A stretch of DNA of 64,000 bases from Parafenestella ontariensis (taxonomy: Eukaryota; Ascomycota; Dothideomycetes; Pleosporales; Cucurbitariaceae). Positions within the stretch are counted from its first letter, which is position 1. Every line of letters begins with the position of its first letter. Shown here piece after piece: positions 12,127 to 24,877 of this stretch. The position numbers and the translations under genes were made by a program. Location: positions 310,001 to 374,000 of the forward strand of contig JAKGDA010000007.1 of assembly GCA_021596325.1 (NCBI GenBank), in the 5' to 3' direction. The notes beneath the pieces are model-generated. The model had not been told where the DNA came from. It did no database searches and worked only from the letters and a program-made list of their open reading frames with translations.

Positions 12127-13807
12127 GCCGTCCGCACGACTGAGCGTGTGCTCCGCCCCGGGCCTGCCCACGCTGCCATCGCAGGCGGGAGGCGGTAAGA
12201 GCACCGCGTTAGTCAGCAAATTCCGATTGTCCTCCAAGAGAGAGTCCGCCCGCGATTAGTGGCCTTCTTCCTCGCCACCCTCACGCCTTCCCATCTTTGT
12301 CTCTAGTCTCCATCGCGAATCTCTGCGCTGCTCACCATCACCAACGCGTCTGGTGCCTTGCCCTAACACTGCCGTCGCGAGCCATAGCCCGCTGCCCCAG
12401 ACTCACTACATCGCGTTCGCGCGCCCGCCGTGCTACTACACACGTGCACCCGCCGCCAGCAACTCGACCGTCGCCCTGCTGGCGCGTCCCAACTTCCAAG
12501 ACATCGCTGCCCGGCATCCATCTTGCCGTTGCGCGAGTCACCTGCGCGCATAAAAGAAGGCACCAGATCGGCCTCCCTCTTGACGACCCACATCAGTGGA
12601 GCAGCTGCGCGCGTTTCCACCATCTCTTGCCCGGAGCCCGCAGTGTCGACTGTGGAATTGGCACGGCACTCTGACCGGACGAGAGGCTGATCGCCCGGCA
12701 CGCTCGGCGCAAGTTGGGCCTGCGGCAACCACAGTGCAGCGAAAAAAAATCATAGTGAGAGTGAAATTTTGTCATCGACACCGCCAACGGGCCGACTGTT
12801 TTGCTTGCATCAGCGAGCACGGAGCCAGTCAGCGTTGCGCACCCCCAGGGACCTCTTCGGTGGCCGCCTGCGACCATCCATTCACCCCTCGGCGAACAAG
12901 CCTGCCTCAACCTGGTTCCCTCGCTGCTCTAGTGCACGCCTAACACCGACCGCGCACGCTCCCCCGCGCCATCTCACCAAAACCCGCCGCCCTCCTCGAG
13001 GCACGTCAACGGTTCCATTCTTCGCCCACTGCACCAGCCTGGATCCGACCTAGCGCAACCCACCCAGAACAGCTGCAATTCCCACGGTACGGCCTCGGCT
13101 TGGCCGAATTCGCTCGCACCCTGACAAGAGTCGACCACGGACTTCCATTACCTCATCCAGTGTTGCTAAAGCTCCCTGGGTAAGCGTCGAGCCGTTCCCA
13201 GCGACTCGATTGGTGGCCAGTGCCTGGACGTGCGCCACCCCAGTCTTAAAGCCTTCTTGACGGTCCTGCCACTAGCTGGCGTCTTCCAAATCCACATCTC
13301 GCCCCTACCTAGCAGACCCGCACTGTGAGCTCATCCACCGCTAACACTATTCGTGTAACCTTTGCGTTGCACCTCATTCTGCACCGCGCCATCTGCTCGG
13401 CGATTCGAGAAACTTGGGCCGCTAGCCACCTCCCCCTGTCCCGGTGGCCTCGAGCTTGCGCCTTCCGTGCGTTATCTTTTTGACGGCGTCAATCTGCCGA
13501 ACTGCTTGTCCCTCCATCTGGGCGCGCTGGAAACCAGACCGTCTGCAAATCATCCGCGTTTAAGTTCTGCGCTACCGCGTCCTGACAACGTTTCCCTTCT
13601 CCGGTTTTCTGGCTGTGTTCCGCTTGGCCCTGCTCAGTCTACTTTCTTGCGTCTTAGCTGCCTGTCTTCCTGTAACCACGGCCGAATCATCCGAAGACAG
13701 TTTACACCCGTCATATCTCTGCACCCGTCCCCCATCGCGGACTCGCGCAGCCAACCTCAGCTTAGAGCGTAGGTGCAATTGAACCCTCGCAAAAACGGAC
13801 ATAGTCT

Positions 13808-15377
13808 ATGGACGCAAGGCAACAAGACTACCCGCAGTCAGGTTTGAGCTCGCCCTACCCAACTTTCCCTGAACCGCCTTCTGAGGAAACATCTGCAGAT
13901 CCAGCGTCTGCTGCGCAATACCCTCCACAAGGACAAGACCCACGAGCTGCCAACCTTACCCCCACCTCAGACTACAGCCTGAACCCCCCTTCTGCTCGAT
14001 CAGGGTCCTTTCCGGAGTATATTCAACGTTCGTATCAATCCGGCGCTCAAGGGCAAGCACCCGGAGGTATGGCGCAACAACAGAGTCCGTCAATGCCTCT
14101 TCCAGATGGTCAATCAAATGGCCATCAATCACCACAACATCTCAAGTCTGACTCGGATGTACCTATAGATCCATCAATCGCCGCACAAACGAGCCCTACC
14201 TACCCGCAACACCAACAATACTCGCCTTACACACCGCACCACGACATGCAGCACTATCCGGGTCAACCTCAAACCCCGATGTACGCGCAGCGACCTGAGT
14301 GGGCAGGGCATTACCCTCAACCGGGTATGCACTATGCCCACGCTGCCACTTCAGGACCACCTGCGCCTGCCATGGTATCTCCGGTCCAGCGACCTCCGAC
14401 GGTAAGTCCATTCGTCGCGTCACATAACATCATGTCTGGCATTGTGCGCGTGACAATCGCGTCGCGTCATCTGCCTTCATGTTTTGGGGGTCTTTTTTTA
14501 ATTGTCAAATTCTAGCGCCAAACTAACACTACCCGCAGGGAGGGCATCCGCTGTCAACCGTTTATTCCTTTGTCCCCATTCCGGGCGCGCAACAACACAA
14601 GCGACCGCGTCGGCGTTACGAGGAAATCGAGCGCATGTACAAGTGTGGCTGGAATGGCTGCGAAAAGGCTTATGGCACTCTTAACCATTTAAACGCGCAT
14701 GTCACGATGCAATCGCACGGCGCAAAGCGCACCCCAGAAGGTACGTGCTGTTAAATTTCCATGGGAGTTGGGGATGTCTCCCGTTGTTTTGGTGGTCCTT
14801 GCAGGCCTGGCGCGCTAGGTTAGCACATGGGATCGTGTTGGTGCTGCGCCATTTTGGTGGTGCACCCGCTACACTGGATAGCTTTTGCTGACGGAAGCTA
14901 ACCACTGTCGACCCATGCCCACTTATCTTGGCACACTCTTAATACATGTAGTATATGATACTAACCACCAACCATATAGAGTTCAAAGAGATCCGTAAAG
15001 AGTGGAAGGCGAAGAAGAAGGAAGAGGAGGCTGCTCGCAAGGCCGACGAGGAACGCCACCGCGCCGACGTTCAACAGCGTCAACACGACGGTGGCGCTCC
15101 CGGCGAGGCTCCTGTCTACGGGCAGATGCGACAAGCAGTTGGTGTGCCTGGCCAACCCCCTCAGCATCCCCAGCTTCCTCCCATCGGGTACCAACCTGCT
15201 GCCTCTGGCAACACAGCTGCTCCTCAGTATGGCACGCAGAGTCCAGGTCTTCCTGAGGGCATGGCTCAGTATGCCACCCCAAACAGCAATGCATACCACA
15301 GTCCCAATAGTAACAGCAGCAGTTACCCCCAATCGCCGTACGGACAGAACCCGCAAATGTATTCGCAGGGCCATTAG
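13808..15377 (+). CDS. con7: C2H2 zinc-finger transcription factor, Con7 type
   Basis: Proposed exons are 13808-14401, 14539-14740 and 14980-15377, giving 397 residues. The N-terminal 200 residues are Pro/Gln/Ser/Tyr-rich and probably disordered. A basic stretch (KRPRRRYEEIERMYK) leads into one C2H2 finger, C-x4-C-x12-H-x5-H, around CGWNGCEKAYGTLNHL. A highly charged helix (KEWKAKKKEEEAARKADEE) and another Gln/Pro/Asn-rich tail follow. The finger plus basic helix matches Con7 of Magnaporthe and its Aspergillus relatives. Con7 controls conidium morphology, appressorium genes and chitin synthase expression, and acts in the nucleus. The assignment rests on recognising this block. The tails are low complexity and say little. 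The second intron (14741-14979) is 239 bases, longer than is usual here. Confidence 0.85.
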
Positions 15378-18300
15378 AAGAGCCTCGACGATGTCGCCGC
15401 GTGGACTCGGTCTTCGGAACCAGATGTCCCTTCGAACCCTTTCCGACAATAAAATGCATGAAAAACAGCATCCTCTGTTGCTTCCTATCAGAGAAACTGC
15501 GAGTTTAACGACTTTCCTAATGAGGTTCTTTGCATTGTGCTGCATGGAACATGGGCCGGTTTCAGCATTTTTTTCTCACTGGTGGGGGCATGCATTTTCA
15601 CTCGGCGGCGGCTGTATGTTTCCAATTGACGGTGTTTACGGCCGGAACAAGACGTCTCTCCTGTCTATCCAGTATGGCAACATGCTCACGTAGGTAAAGC
15701 GAAAGAGTTAGCGTAGGTTCAAGTTACACAAAATGTTCTGATGGGGGGAAAAGCTGTTTGAAGTACTTGGAACCACGCATTGGTGGTTTGCTGCGATACG
15801 CCTCTAGTTTATTCTCGGATGAGAGCTTTTCAGAATTTCCTGGTTTCATAACTTTCCTCTTGGGCCTTAGAACGATTGCATGTGAACGGCGCTCAACAGA
15901 AACAATTACTTCATATCTTCCACTCGTACATATTAAACGTGTTTCTGATTCCTCGTTCATAACACTAGTCTTACGAGCTGCTCGGAATCTCTGAATCTTG
16001 TCTTGACGATCCCGCTCTTGGTTCATAGACCCTGCGTGTCGCTCTTGTGCTCTCGTACAAGCAACGTGGAACGAACAACGATACAGTCCCAGGTCATTTC
16101 TCCCACCCCTTCGTCCATCTGCGGCCCGGCAAGGGAGGCCCCAGGCGAAATCGTGGCCTCGCACTACAATCAGTCGCATGATCATCTAACCGTACATGTA
16201 CCGAATCAAGCGGTTCAGCAGTGTGCTGTTGCAGTCGGACATTTCCATTGCTCAAGTTCTACATATCACTGTGTTTCCCCTTTGCAACGTCGTGCCTGTG
16301 TCCTGCTGTCCTGTTCTTCCGACCTGCGTAGAACATGATCATGATCTCTGGATCATTCTCTAAGAGTTGGATGCCACCCCGGCCAGAGGTTTCAGCAATA
16401 GTTTCGAGGCAACAAACTTCATCTGGTAAGCGAGGGTTGTGCGGCGCGGAAGTTGAAACAGCGGCTTGTCTGCAGAAAGGTCGGCAGGACTTGCCTGTTC
16501 TATCCTTGCAACGAAGAGGGCAAGAATCTCAACCCCCTCACTTTGCACTCTGCATTGCTCGCCACGTACGCGATATGATCGCAAGACTCTCAGACATAGC
16601 AGACTACCAATGAAGATTTAACAAGCTGCTTATTTTACCAAGTGTCACCTGCAACAACGCACCGCTTTCTTGCATTCTACATACTCAATGCTGATTGCTC
16701 GCAGCAGGGATTATGGGGGGAAGTCCTGCGAAACGATGGCCAATCATGGATATAGACGGGGGCTGAGAGATATTGTATTACGACGTTGATGACGCACAAA
16801 GAGCTCACGAGAAGGGGGCATCGTATCCGGGGATAACAAGACTATGGTGCAGCTAGGCTGGAAACTGGGGTATTGGTGCGTAGATTGGGAAGGAGGGGAA
16901 GACCGGATGTACGTGGCTTGCCTCAACATCAAGCCCGTCTTCAATCAATATATCGATATTTGCCGAGAGATCCAACAATGATAACCAGAGGGAAGAATGA
17001 GAGGCCACACTCGGCTGCGTATTGATAGTCGTCCCATCTCGCCTGCAGCAAGGTAGGAGAGTGTGACAAGCCGCGATGCGATTAATGATAGCTCTGCGAA
17101 AGCATACTTTGTGAGGGATAGGGCCTGCAACTCCGTTTACTCCGTGTCATCCATAACCATTACACCACGATTCCAAGGCCTTGCTTGGTCATGCGACTGA
17201 CCGAGACCGAGCGACTAGCAAGGTGAGCCTCCCCAGTTTGTTTCTGCAAACCCCGAAGCGGGCTTCGAAAACATGGCTGTTCTTGCCTCTACGAGCGATG
17301 ATGCGTGACGCTGGGAAGCTTGACCGATCGTTGTATTGGGCAACCCGACCGAAGCGGAGTGCATGAATGATGACGAGGCTGGTATGCTTGGACGCCTGTG
17401 GCAAGAAAAATCTTTCAACGACCAGGACCAGGATGGACGTTCAACAAACACAAACCTTGAGCCCCACGCAATATCAAATCCTAGTTGATCCTTCAGCGGA
17501 CAACAAGTACACTAGGATCTAAAATCCATCTGTGAGATCGTTCTTAGCGGGCAACTATGAGATTAAACCACCACTATGATTCCAACCATGTTGCATTTTT
17601 GGCGCCAGCGCCGGTGCAGAACTAAGGCCAGGGCAAGCGTGACAGACAAAACGGCGGCGATCTGACGGCGGAAACTAGCAGAATGATGCATGCGCGTGAG
17701 CCTGGGCAAAGGCGCGGAGGGGTGTGTTACACTGCAGTAATGAGCGGGATTCGGCTCCACGAGGCTTTGGTTGTAAGACCACACCTCGGAAAGTCGGTTA
17801 GAAAGTACCGATCAGTAGCTTGCGTCCAGTGAGAAATATAGATGGGGGACATGCGTGTTCAAATGAGTCGGGGATGAGAGTTGGTTTGACTAAGAGCAGC
17901 AGGACAAAACACACAAATACCAACACGATCTTGCACCCACCTTGCGTCTGGAAGACGCAACACATGCTGCGGCCAATCTCGTCTCGTACTACTGTACGCC
18001 CTCGAAAACGGCTTCTGCCATGATCGCCGCCCATCCTCGCACCAACGCATCACGAGCAGGAAACCAAGACATTTCATGCATTCATGCATCTCAAGGGAGC
18101 CACGCTCGCGGATCCCCAATGTGAGACCATCCAACGGTGATTAGGTCAGGTCCCGCCACCTTGGCCGAAGGATGCAAAAATTCGCCGGTGTGTGCGCATC
18201 TTGGTTTAGCAGGCAGAAGGCTCACCGATCAGACAACATGATACTATGCCACAGCTGGTGTAGTAGAGGCAAGCTATGTATGTCTTGCACTAGCTTCGCA

Positions 18301-18745
18301 CCCGTAGTCTAGTGATTTCCGGTAACTGTTTGAGAACACCCTGGCTCCTGCGCTACGGCCCCGGAGGCTCGGTTGCGGTAGGGGTTCCTCGGGCAGGGCT
18401 ACTTTTATCAGCCTCGCGGTATGAGCGAGGAATGCGAGCCCAGTGCTAAGCTAAAGACGTGGATGCGTAGCTTCATGGACGTTGGATTAGGGTACATTGT
18501 TTTTCCGCGTGCTTTTTCGACGGCGTGATGCAAAGCGGATACTGGCTTGAAGGCGTGTCAAACGGTTTCTGTGTGCGACGAGGGCCCTGATGTTAGTTGT
18601 CCCGGGGTCGGGTGAGGGATGTCAAGTGTTTCGGAACATCACGTGCGTGGCAGGGGTTCGGCCCGCCAGCCGCTACCGAACTGGGCAACATTTTGCTGAA
18701 GCACCAGACGAATACTTTGCCTGCATATACCGGACCGCTCTCCTC
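15378..18745. other. Intergenic region, about 3.4 kb, no gene seen
   Basis: It begins with the 3' UTR of con7 and ends with the promoter of the PPR gene. Open frames are short, overlap on both strands and show no recognisable motif. I see no tRNA box pair and no large repeat. Confidence 0.4.
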
Positions 18746-20979
18746 ATGCTCAATTGTCGTGCCTGTCTCTGGCGATGCATTCAAGCCCTCGACGTCCCGA
18801 CTACTAACGCCCCTCGCCTCCGCCGGAATGTAAATCCAGTTTTTAGACAGGGCCAGCGGCGGCTCCTGTCCACACGCGATGTCGTTCGCACGGTACCCGC
18901 AAGGCCCATGAACCTCACCAAAGTCGAGCGGCTTTCAAGGGATGGGAATGACCCATGGCGGAAGTCCGCCGTGGCAGCAAACCAGAAGCACAGGATGAAA
19001 ACAGCTCTACGGCAGCAATCCACGCATATAGTGCCGGAGACGCCCAATTTGTCGAAACTGGGAAAGCGTGACCCTTCGGTGTCCGTGAGCGACTGGGAGA
19101 GGAGGAAAAGGGAACTGCGACATTTACAGGATCCACTAGAGCTGGCTACCTTCGTGACGAGGGAGTTGCGCAAAGACAAAGTGACGGAGATGCTGCAGCT
19201 GGTGCGCATGGCGAGCCACTCCATGCAGTGCATTGTCAGCTGGAATCATATCATCGATCACTACCTGGCGAAGGAGAGGGTCAATGATGCGCTCAAGGTC
19301 TACAACGAGGTACGTCTAGTTTACCGTGTGCTACAGTGCTACAGAGAGTGTTCCTGACTTGCGATCAGATGAAGAAGCGTGCACAGTTTCCTGATTCATA
19401 CACGTATACGATCCTGCTTCGAGGACTGTCTATAAACGCGCACCACTCAGGTGTTCTCAGCAAAGCGCTTTCGGTATACCACTCGCTCTCCGCACCGAAC
19501 TCACGAGTCGAACCGTCCATCATCCACACAAATGCCGCCCTGCGGGTCTGCGCGCGGGCACTGGATATGGACGCATTATGGGGCGTGGCCGGAAAGATAC
19601 CTGAAACTGGGCCTGGGGCAGCGAACGTGGTCACATACATTACTATAATCAACGCCATCAGACAGAGCCTGATTTTAAACGCTCCGAAGGGAGAGACGGA
19701 AGCTGAGGCTGCTGCACGTAAAGAGCGTGGCATCATGGAAGCGCGGCGGATGTGGGAAGACATCGTCGGCAGATGGAGAAGCGCCGATCTGGTTATTGAT
19801 GAAGAGCTGGTCTGTGCAATGGGTAGATTGCTACTAATTGGCAGCCGACCTCGAGACTGGGATGATGTGCTCTCTCTGGTTGAGCAAACAATGGACATAC
19901 CACGACTGATCCCTCGCTTAGGCAGCCCGGGATGGCAAGACGCAGGTCTTTTGCATCTGCGAGCTCCGGACGTGACCGAACAACTTCGCTTCGACGATGA
20001 TCACCTGGCACCTGGGAGGCCGCCGAGGCGCGGAGATGAATTCCTTGCATTAAACCCTCAGGGTGTAGCAGGTGCGGTGTCAAACCCACTAACTTACGCT
20101 CGGCCGGGCACCAACACGCTTTCTGTGATACAAGAAGCATGCCAGAAGATTGCCACAAACAAAGCTGCGCAAGAGTACTGGGACCTGCTGACCGATCCCA
20201 CCACCTACAACATCTCACCTGATCTCAATAACCTCAACATGCGTTTACGCAACCTACGTCAGAACCGAGCGTCTGCTGCAGCCGTCAAGCTCCTACAAGA
20301 AGACATAATAGGCAAAGGATTCGAGCCACGACCAGGCACTTTCAGGATTGCTATGAGCACCTGTGTTCGCGACAAGAACAACCACAACTCGCTCAAGCAC
20401 GCCAATCAGATCCTGAGCATGATGTTCAAGGCACTTGAGGATGTTGATTCCAGAGTTGTTGCCATGTACGCCGAACTCGCTCTCGCCTTTCCGTTGGCAA
20501 AAGGTTCCGATCTTATCGATGCACTCACCGTTCTAAATCCCATCGTCTCGAATATTCGCCTTCAACTCGGCGTTGGCGGGCAGCAAAACTACGGCAATGG
20601 CGTAGGCGCAGTGTATCTTAAAGGTGAAGCCAGGGAAGATGCTGTTTTTGCGTTACGCAAGGTCTACGCCGTCTATGACAGGCTGTTACTCTCTAACCTA
20701 ATTGCAGAAGAGCAGAAACCGCCGTTCAAGGCGCAGAGAGCAATACTTTCGTCGTTCATCCACAGGGTCACGTTCAAAGCCGGTCAGAAGCGGGGGCCAG
20801 CAAAGGAGGCGCAGGGTACAGAAACGATAGTGGAAGAGGCGGAATTGCATGGGTATCTGAAGGATGAGGCAGAAGAACATGGGGTAGACGTTGAGAAAGG
20901 AGAGGGCAGTGGCAGATCTGGTTGGAAGAAGCAGTGGACAAGGCCGAGGAGGGAGCCTTATGTCTCGGGTCGGGCCTAG
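18746..20979 (+). CDS. Mitochondrial pentatricopeptide-repeat (PPR) family protein
   Basis: Proposed exons are 18746-19309 and 19369-20979, giving 724 residues. The frame is open upstream of 18746, but this ATG gives an Arg-rich, acid-poor N-terminus ending near RRLLSTRD, as expected for a mitochondrial presequence. PPR-like helical repeats are visible, such as SWNHIIDHYLAKERVNDALKVYNE-type pairs, PDSYTYTILLRGL near residue 195 and IIHTNAALRVCARALDM. More helical sequence follows to about residue 620, then a basic C-terminal tail. PPR proteins bind organellar RNA and act in its processing, stability or translation. I cannot assign a specific target. Some fungal PPR proteins are subunits of the mitochondrial small ribosomal subunit, which remains possible here. 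Confidence 0.8.
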
Positions 20980-21316
20980 ATTCTCGCGGCTCTACTGGAG
21001 ATCTGTATACCAAGCGTCTTAAAGAGACTAGAAGCATAGTGAGGGCTGATTGGGGGCTACTGTATAATACTTGTGTATCGTATCAGGCGCCTATATCATC
21101 CTTAAAGATAAAAGACGTTGTTTAATATTATATCAAAGTCCAGCCCTTATCACTTTGGAAATCACTACCCATCCTGCCTTCCCAGGTTTTAGTTGTCCAA
21201 CTGGTCTGTGCACCATTTCCCAAAACATCTCAAACCTCCGCACCTCTCCGCACGACAGACCATTTCTCGATTTCTCTATCTCTCCACATCCAACCTATTC
21301 GTACGATCTAAAAACC
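20980..21316. promoter_or_regulatory. Intergenic region between PPR gene and RTF2
   Basis: It holds the 3' end of the PPR transcript and the probable RTF2 promoter. The last 130 bases are pyrimidine-rich. No gene is seen. Confidence 0.4.
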
Positions 21317-22351
21317 ATGGGTAACGACGGTGGCAGCATCCCCAAGCGCCGCGAACTCGTCAAAGAAGCCGCCAAAGCCCTCACATCCGCGCAACTCAAA
21401 GAGGCGCAAACCGAACAGCAAGAGTACGCATGGTCCACCGACCCCCTCACCCGAAAACCGTTGGCGCGACCGGTTGTTAGCGATGCGGCGGGTGTGCTAT
21501 ACAACAAAGACAGTATCATCGAGTACCTCCTCAAAGATGATGAGGACGCAGAGAAGGCGGAGATGCGGAAAGTTGGCGGAGTAAAGGGTACCGTTGAGGG
21601 TGGGTTCGCAGAGCTCGGCACATTTGGGGACAGGGTGAAGGGACTTAAGGATGTCGTAGAAGTCAAATTTGAGATTGCTGAAGAGGATGGGGAGAAGGGC
21701 AGGGGAGAGAAGTGGGTGTGCCCGATCACTGGGACGGTGCTGGGACCGAATGCGAAAGCGGTGTATATTGTGCCGTGCGGACATGCGTTTGCAGGGAGTG
21801 TGGCTAAGGAAGTCAAAGGAAATGGGTGTTTGACGGTGTTTTCAACCCAAATTCCCTCATAAGAGGGCTGAAAGCTAACGAGGAAACAGTGCAACGAGCC
21901 CTACGCTGAAAACGACGTTATACCCATCCTACCCACCGCACCAACCGACATTGCCCGTCTAAACCTCCGCGTCAAGACGCTGAAAGAGAAGGGCCTGACA
22001 CATGCGCTGAAGAAAGCCCCAGGCAGCAAAAAGCGCAAGAAGAATGCCGAGAAAGAGGCCAATGGCGAGATCATCGAGAAAGGTGCTCCGTCCAAACAGC
22101 CGTCATCTGACGAGGAGAAGAAGGCAGCGAAGAAAGATAAACCGACATCAGCAGCCAGCAACGGTATCAAGAATTCGGCCACAGCATCACTGACGCGCAA
22201 AGTATTAGCGGAGCAGGAAGAGAGGAATAAGAGGAGGAAGATCGCGCAGAACGATAATGTGAATAGCTTGTTCAACAAGAGCGAGAATACACCCAAGTTA
22301 GGGAATAGTGCCGATTACATGACCAGGGGGTTCAGCATTGGAAAGAAATGA
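21317..22351 (+). CDS. RTF2: Replication termination factor 2 (Rtf2) homolog
   Basis: Proposed exons are 21317-21835 and 21890-22351, giving 326 residues. The N-terminus MGNDGGSIPKRRELVK, then WSTDPLTRKPLARPVVSDAAGVLYNKDSIIEYLL, is the conserved Rtf2 opening. A degenerate RING-like region follows: WVCPITG, PCGHAF, then CNEPYAENDVIPI across the intron. The C-terminal third is Lys/Glu-rich and basic (GSKKRKKN) and ends in SADYMTRGFSIGKK. In fission yeast Rtf2 stabilises paused forks at the replication barrier RTS1, and the human homolog is removed from stalled forks. The start at 21317 has the family's N-terminus directly downstream. Confidence in the family is high. Confidence 0.92.
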
Positions 22352-22464
22352 GCCAGTAGCTTGGAGGAGTATGGCGTTGCTGTTTGGTGTTAGCACTGCG
22401 TCACGCCGCATATATGTATGCATTGGTTTGGTGTTACACGGCCCTGTCTGTATAAGTCAAGTCA

Positions 22465-24550
22465 CTAAACACGCTCGGATGAGGAGTTAGTAGGGCTACC
22501 TAGAACATTTTCCGGCGACGTATCCTCGTGGAGCTCTGATTCGGACTGATATGCGATCGACGGAACACGTGAGATATTCTCGGGTTGGTTAATCTCGACA
22601 GAAGAAGAGTTATTTCTCGCTCGGCGTTGGTAGCGACTCAGTATGCGCTCAGGATCAGGCTTCTCTGGAATAGCTTTGACCAATACGCCAGTCGAAGTGG
22701 CGAGCATACCGAGAGCGCGCTCAAGGAAGTCTGCGGACTTGGAAGACAGCCGCAACATCCATCGATTTTCGTCGAGACGCGTGCGGTAGGTTTGGGTTTC
22801 TTCTCTATCGGGCGCTGTTGCCCAGAGTAGTGAGATGAATGTGCCAACGAGTGCGAAGTTGTATTTTGATGCAGAGTACCAAAATGATTGAAGGTGTTCC
22901 GGTCGAAGATTCTGGACAAACTCCATCGCAGAGCTTAGTCGGGTCTGCCCTGCTTTACGGCATATCGATCGAAGCGCTGGCTCATCTGCTAAGGACAAGG
23001 AGCGTAGAATCCGTCGATGCAATGTGATTTCCACAGCGTAATATCCAAGGTGAAGATAGCCTGTACTGCGATGAGTTTGATGGTTGATAGGAGCACGGGA
23101 CGATGGCTTACCTGTCGAAGAAAGCTTCCTTGCGGCTAGATCCTCCATTTTCAGAGCGATGGGCAAATTGGAGTGCCACTGTCGAAGAGCTAGTTGTAAA
23201 GGTTTTGCTGTCTCAAGGATCCAGCGTACTCCCTCATGCGCACGACGCGCAAACTCGCCTTCAGCCTTCAGTGTGTAAAAGCTTGATAGGATGAGTGCCA
23301 ATATTTGTGTGAGCTTGATCATCGCACAAAAGAGCGTCCGTCCTTTCTCAACTTCAGTGCTCCCGTCCTCGTCATCCTCATCTGCAGCATTCTCAGGGAA
23401 GTCGTCGTGCTGAAGTGGTTGTGCGTCCCAATCTGTAGACGTTATATGCGAAGGCCTTCCATGAACAAGAGCACCCCACTTGTCCTGCATAAATATCGCC
23501 CATGCTAATCGCTTCCTCAGCCCTCGCTCCCATGAAGGTATTCGCCAAGTGGTGCAATCAAGATGAAGGCCCAGCTCTTTGTCCAAGACCAACCAGCTGA
23601 GAAGTCAGAGCCCAGCAATCTCCCTCGGGGCGTTGGAGCAAGAGTAGTCCCGCTTGGATAGTAGAGAGCTTCGGTCGATGGATGATGTTACTCATAGATC
23701 TAAGTGCCAACTGCTCCAGGCGAGAAACGTCGGGTTTCGGAAGCAAGGCCAATTCGGTAGAGTATGACCACCAATTCAACGCGAGAAGATATACTGCAGC
23801 CAGAAGTGGTGGAGAGAACTCTCGGTGAGTTCGCTCATACTTTTCCAAATACACTTTCTTGTGCAAAACCGGGAAGCTAGGATGCATTATTCGAAAGTAG
23901 AGATGGATCAGAGCTTGACCATGGGGTGCAACAACTGTTTCGATCGCATCTAAGTCTGGGATATCGTTCTGATGATTATGCGTCCCCGCATCCGGCGATA
24001 ATACGAATGTCGTATCAACAGAATCTACCTTTCTCAATGCAGACAGACCAAGAGCAGTTTCTTGTTTTCCCCTGGATTGATCAAGTTCTAGGAGCAGTTG
24101 CTCATACTCGGAAGTAGAGCCTATGAGTCGGCTATGTCTGTGCGACTGTAAACCCAGTGTTTTCTTCAGTAGTGACGGTCCTCTCAGATTCGCATAGTCG
24201 TCAATAGGTTGATCTTGTCGAATCCTTGGTCCATCTCGTGGTGATAGCCCAGTAGTTCTAATATTCTCAGAAGCAAAAGGTATTTGACTTCGGTCGGCTG
24301 GAGTAGGCTCCTCACTCATAGTCACTGCTCGCCGTTTCGGTGGCTGCGGATCATCATTGAAAGTGCATTCTTGGCGATGGAAGCGGCACAGAAGACAGGG
24401 CGGAGTTCCTCCAACTACTTCGCATCGTGACTTGCGACGTCGGCAAGGATCGCATGGACGGCGGGCACGTATCTTCGGGCCATTTGGTTGTTCAGCAGGA
24501 CCTGGAAAGAAATCGTTCGGTGAGAAAGGTTGAGTCGGGCTGAAGTTCAT
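22465..24550 (-). pseudogene. Zn2Cys6 transcription factor (TamA/DAL81-like), disrupted by a one-base frameshift
   Basis: On the minus strand the N-terminus carries a Zn2Cys6 cluster at about residues 33-63 (RRPCDPCRRRKSRCE, then TPPCLLCRFHRQECTF). A linker and a fungal-specific transcription factor domain (PSFPVLHKKVYLEKYE, LAWAIFMQDKWGALVHGRPSHI) follow. The overall style recalls TamA/DAL81-type nitrogen regulators, but that subgroup is my inference. The frame breaks near 23578-23580. Upstream reads RPEGDCWALTSQLVGLGQ, and ELGLHLDCTTWRIPSW is only in the next frame. Removing one base of a three-base A run (minus strand) joins them without loss, giving 694 residues; the span 22465-24550 is exactly one base over a multiple of three. 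No intron can fit there. Either this is a pseudogene or there is an assembly error. It sits beside a permease and a biuret/allophanate-type enzyme. Confidence 0.75.
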
Positions 24551-24877
24551 GACTAAAATTACAGTCAGTAAAAACGAAGGGTGTACAACTGTGATGAGCA
24601 GAAAGGAGATTGATTGGAGGGGAGAAATTCTGCAGACCTACGCCTAGAGTACTACGCGGAACTTTCCGATGTCGAACGCAAGTCGAAAGTTAAGCAAAGT
24701 TCCTCCAGGCGTAGGTACGTAGGTTAATCGTGAATACGAAAAACTTCTAGTGAGCTGTGACGCAAAGATTTTGAGCGACGTACAAGCTATCGATGAAACA
24801 CACGGCTCACCTTCGCAGACAAGTTTGCTCTTAGCTAGGTATCCGTATGTGACCCGAAGTGGCAGGCGTAACAGGTG
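24551..24877. promoter_or_regulatory. Upstream region of the Zn2Cys6 gene with a nested dyad
   Basis: This is the probable promoter of the minus-strand regulator and the 3' flank of the permease remnant. It contains two nested inverted repeats (24636-24716, listed separately). No gene is seen. Confidence 0.45.
24636..24716. repeat. Nested inverted repeat (dyad) upstream of the regulator gene
   Basis: ACCTACGCCT (24636-24645) is the exact reverse complement of AGGCGTAGGT (24707-24716). Inside it GGAACTTT (24658-24665) pairs with AAAGTTCC (24696-24703). The result is an imperfect hairpin about 80 bases long. It could be a regulatory dyad or a remnant of a small inverted-repeat element. Confidence 0.65.

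Larger units (their letters stand above)
3863..13807. other. Gene-poor interval of about 9.9 kb
   Basis: Both strands hold only short open frames with no family motif and no credible spliced model. Base composition is not markedly AT-rich, so this is not an obvious RIP-mutated block. Seen inside it are short poly-T runs (for example near 4350), a diverged tandem duplication at 6670-6883, a TGG repeat at 11886-11916 and a GGCACA minisatellite at 12107-12126. The last 1-1.8 kb is rich in C/T tracts and may be the promoter and long 5' UTR of the gene at 13808. Unannotated non-coding RNA or small orphan genes cannot be excluded. Confidence 0.5.

Noticed and set aside
11398..12943. Dense overlapping frames upstream of con7
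   Set aside because: They arise from GC-rich low-complexity sequence that stays open in several frames at once.
23572..23600. An intron to explain the regulator frameshift
   Set aside because: The conserved residues run right up to the shift on both sides, leaving no room for an intron of minimal length.
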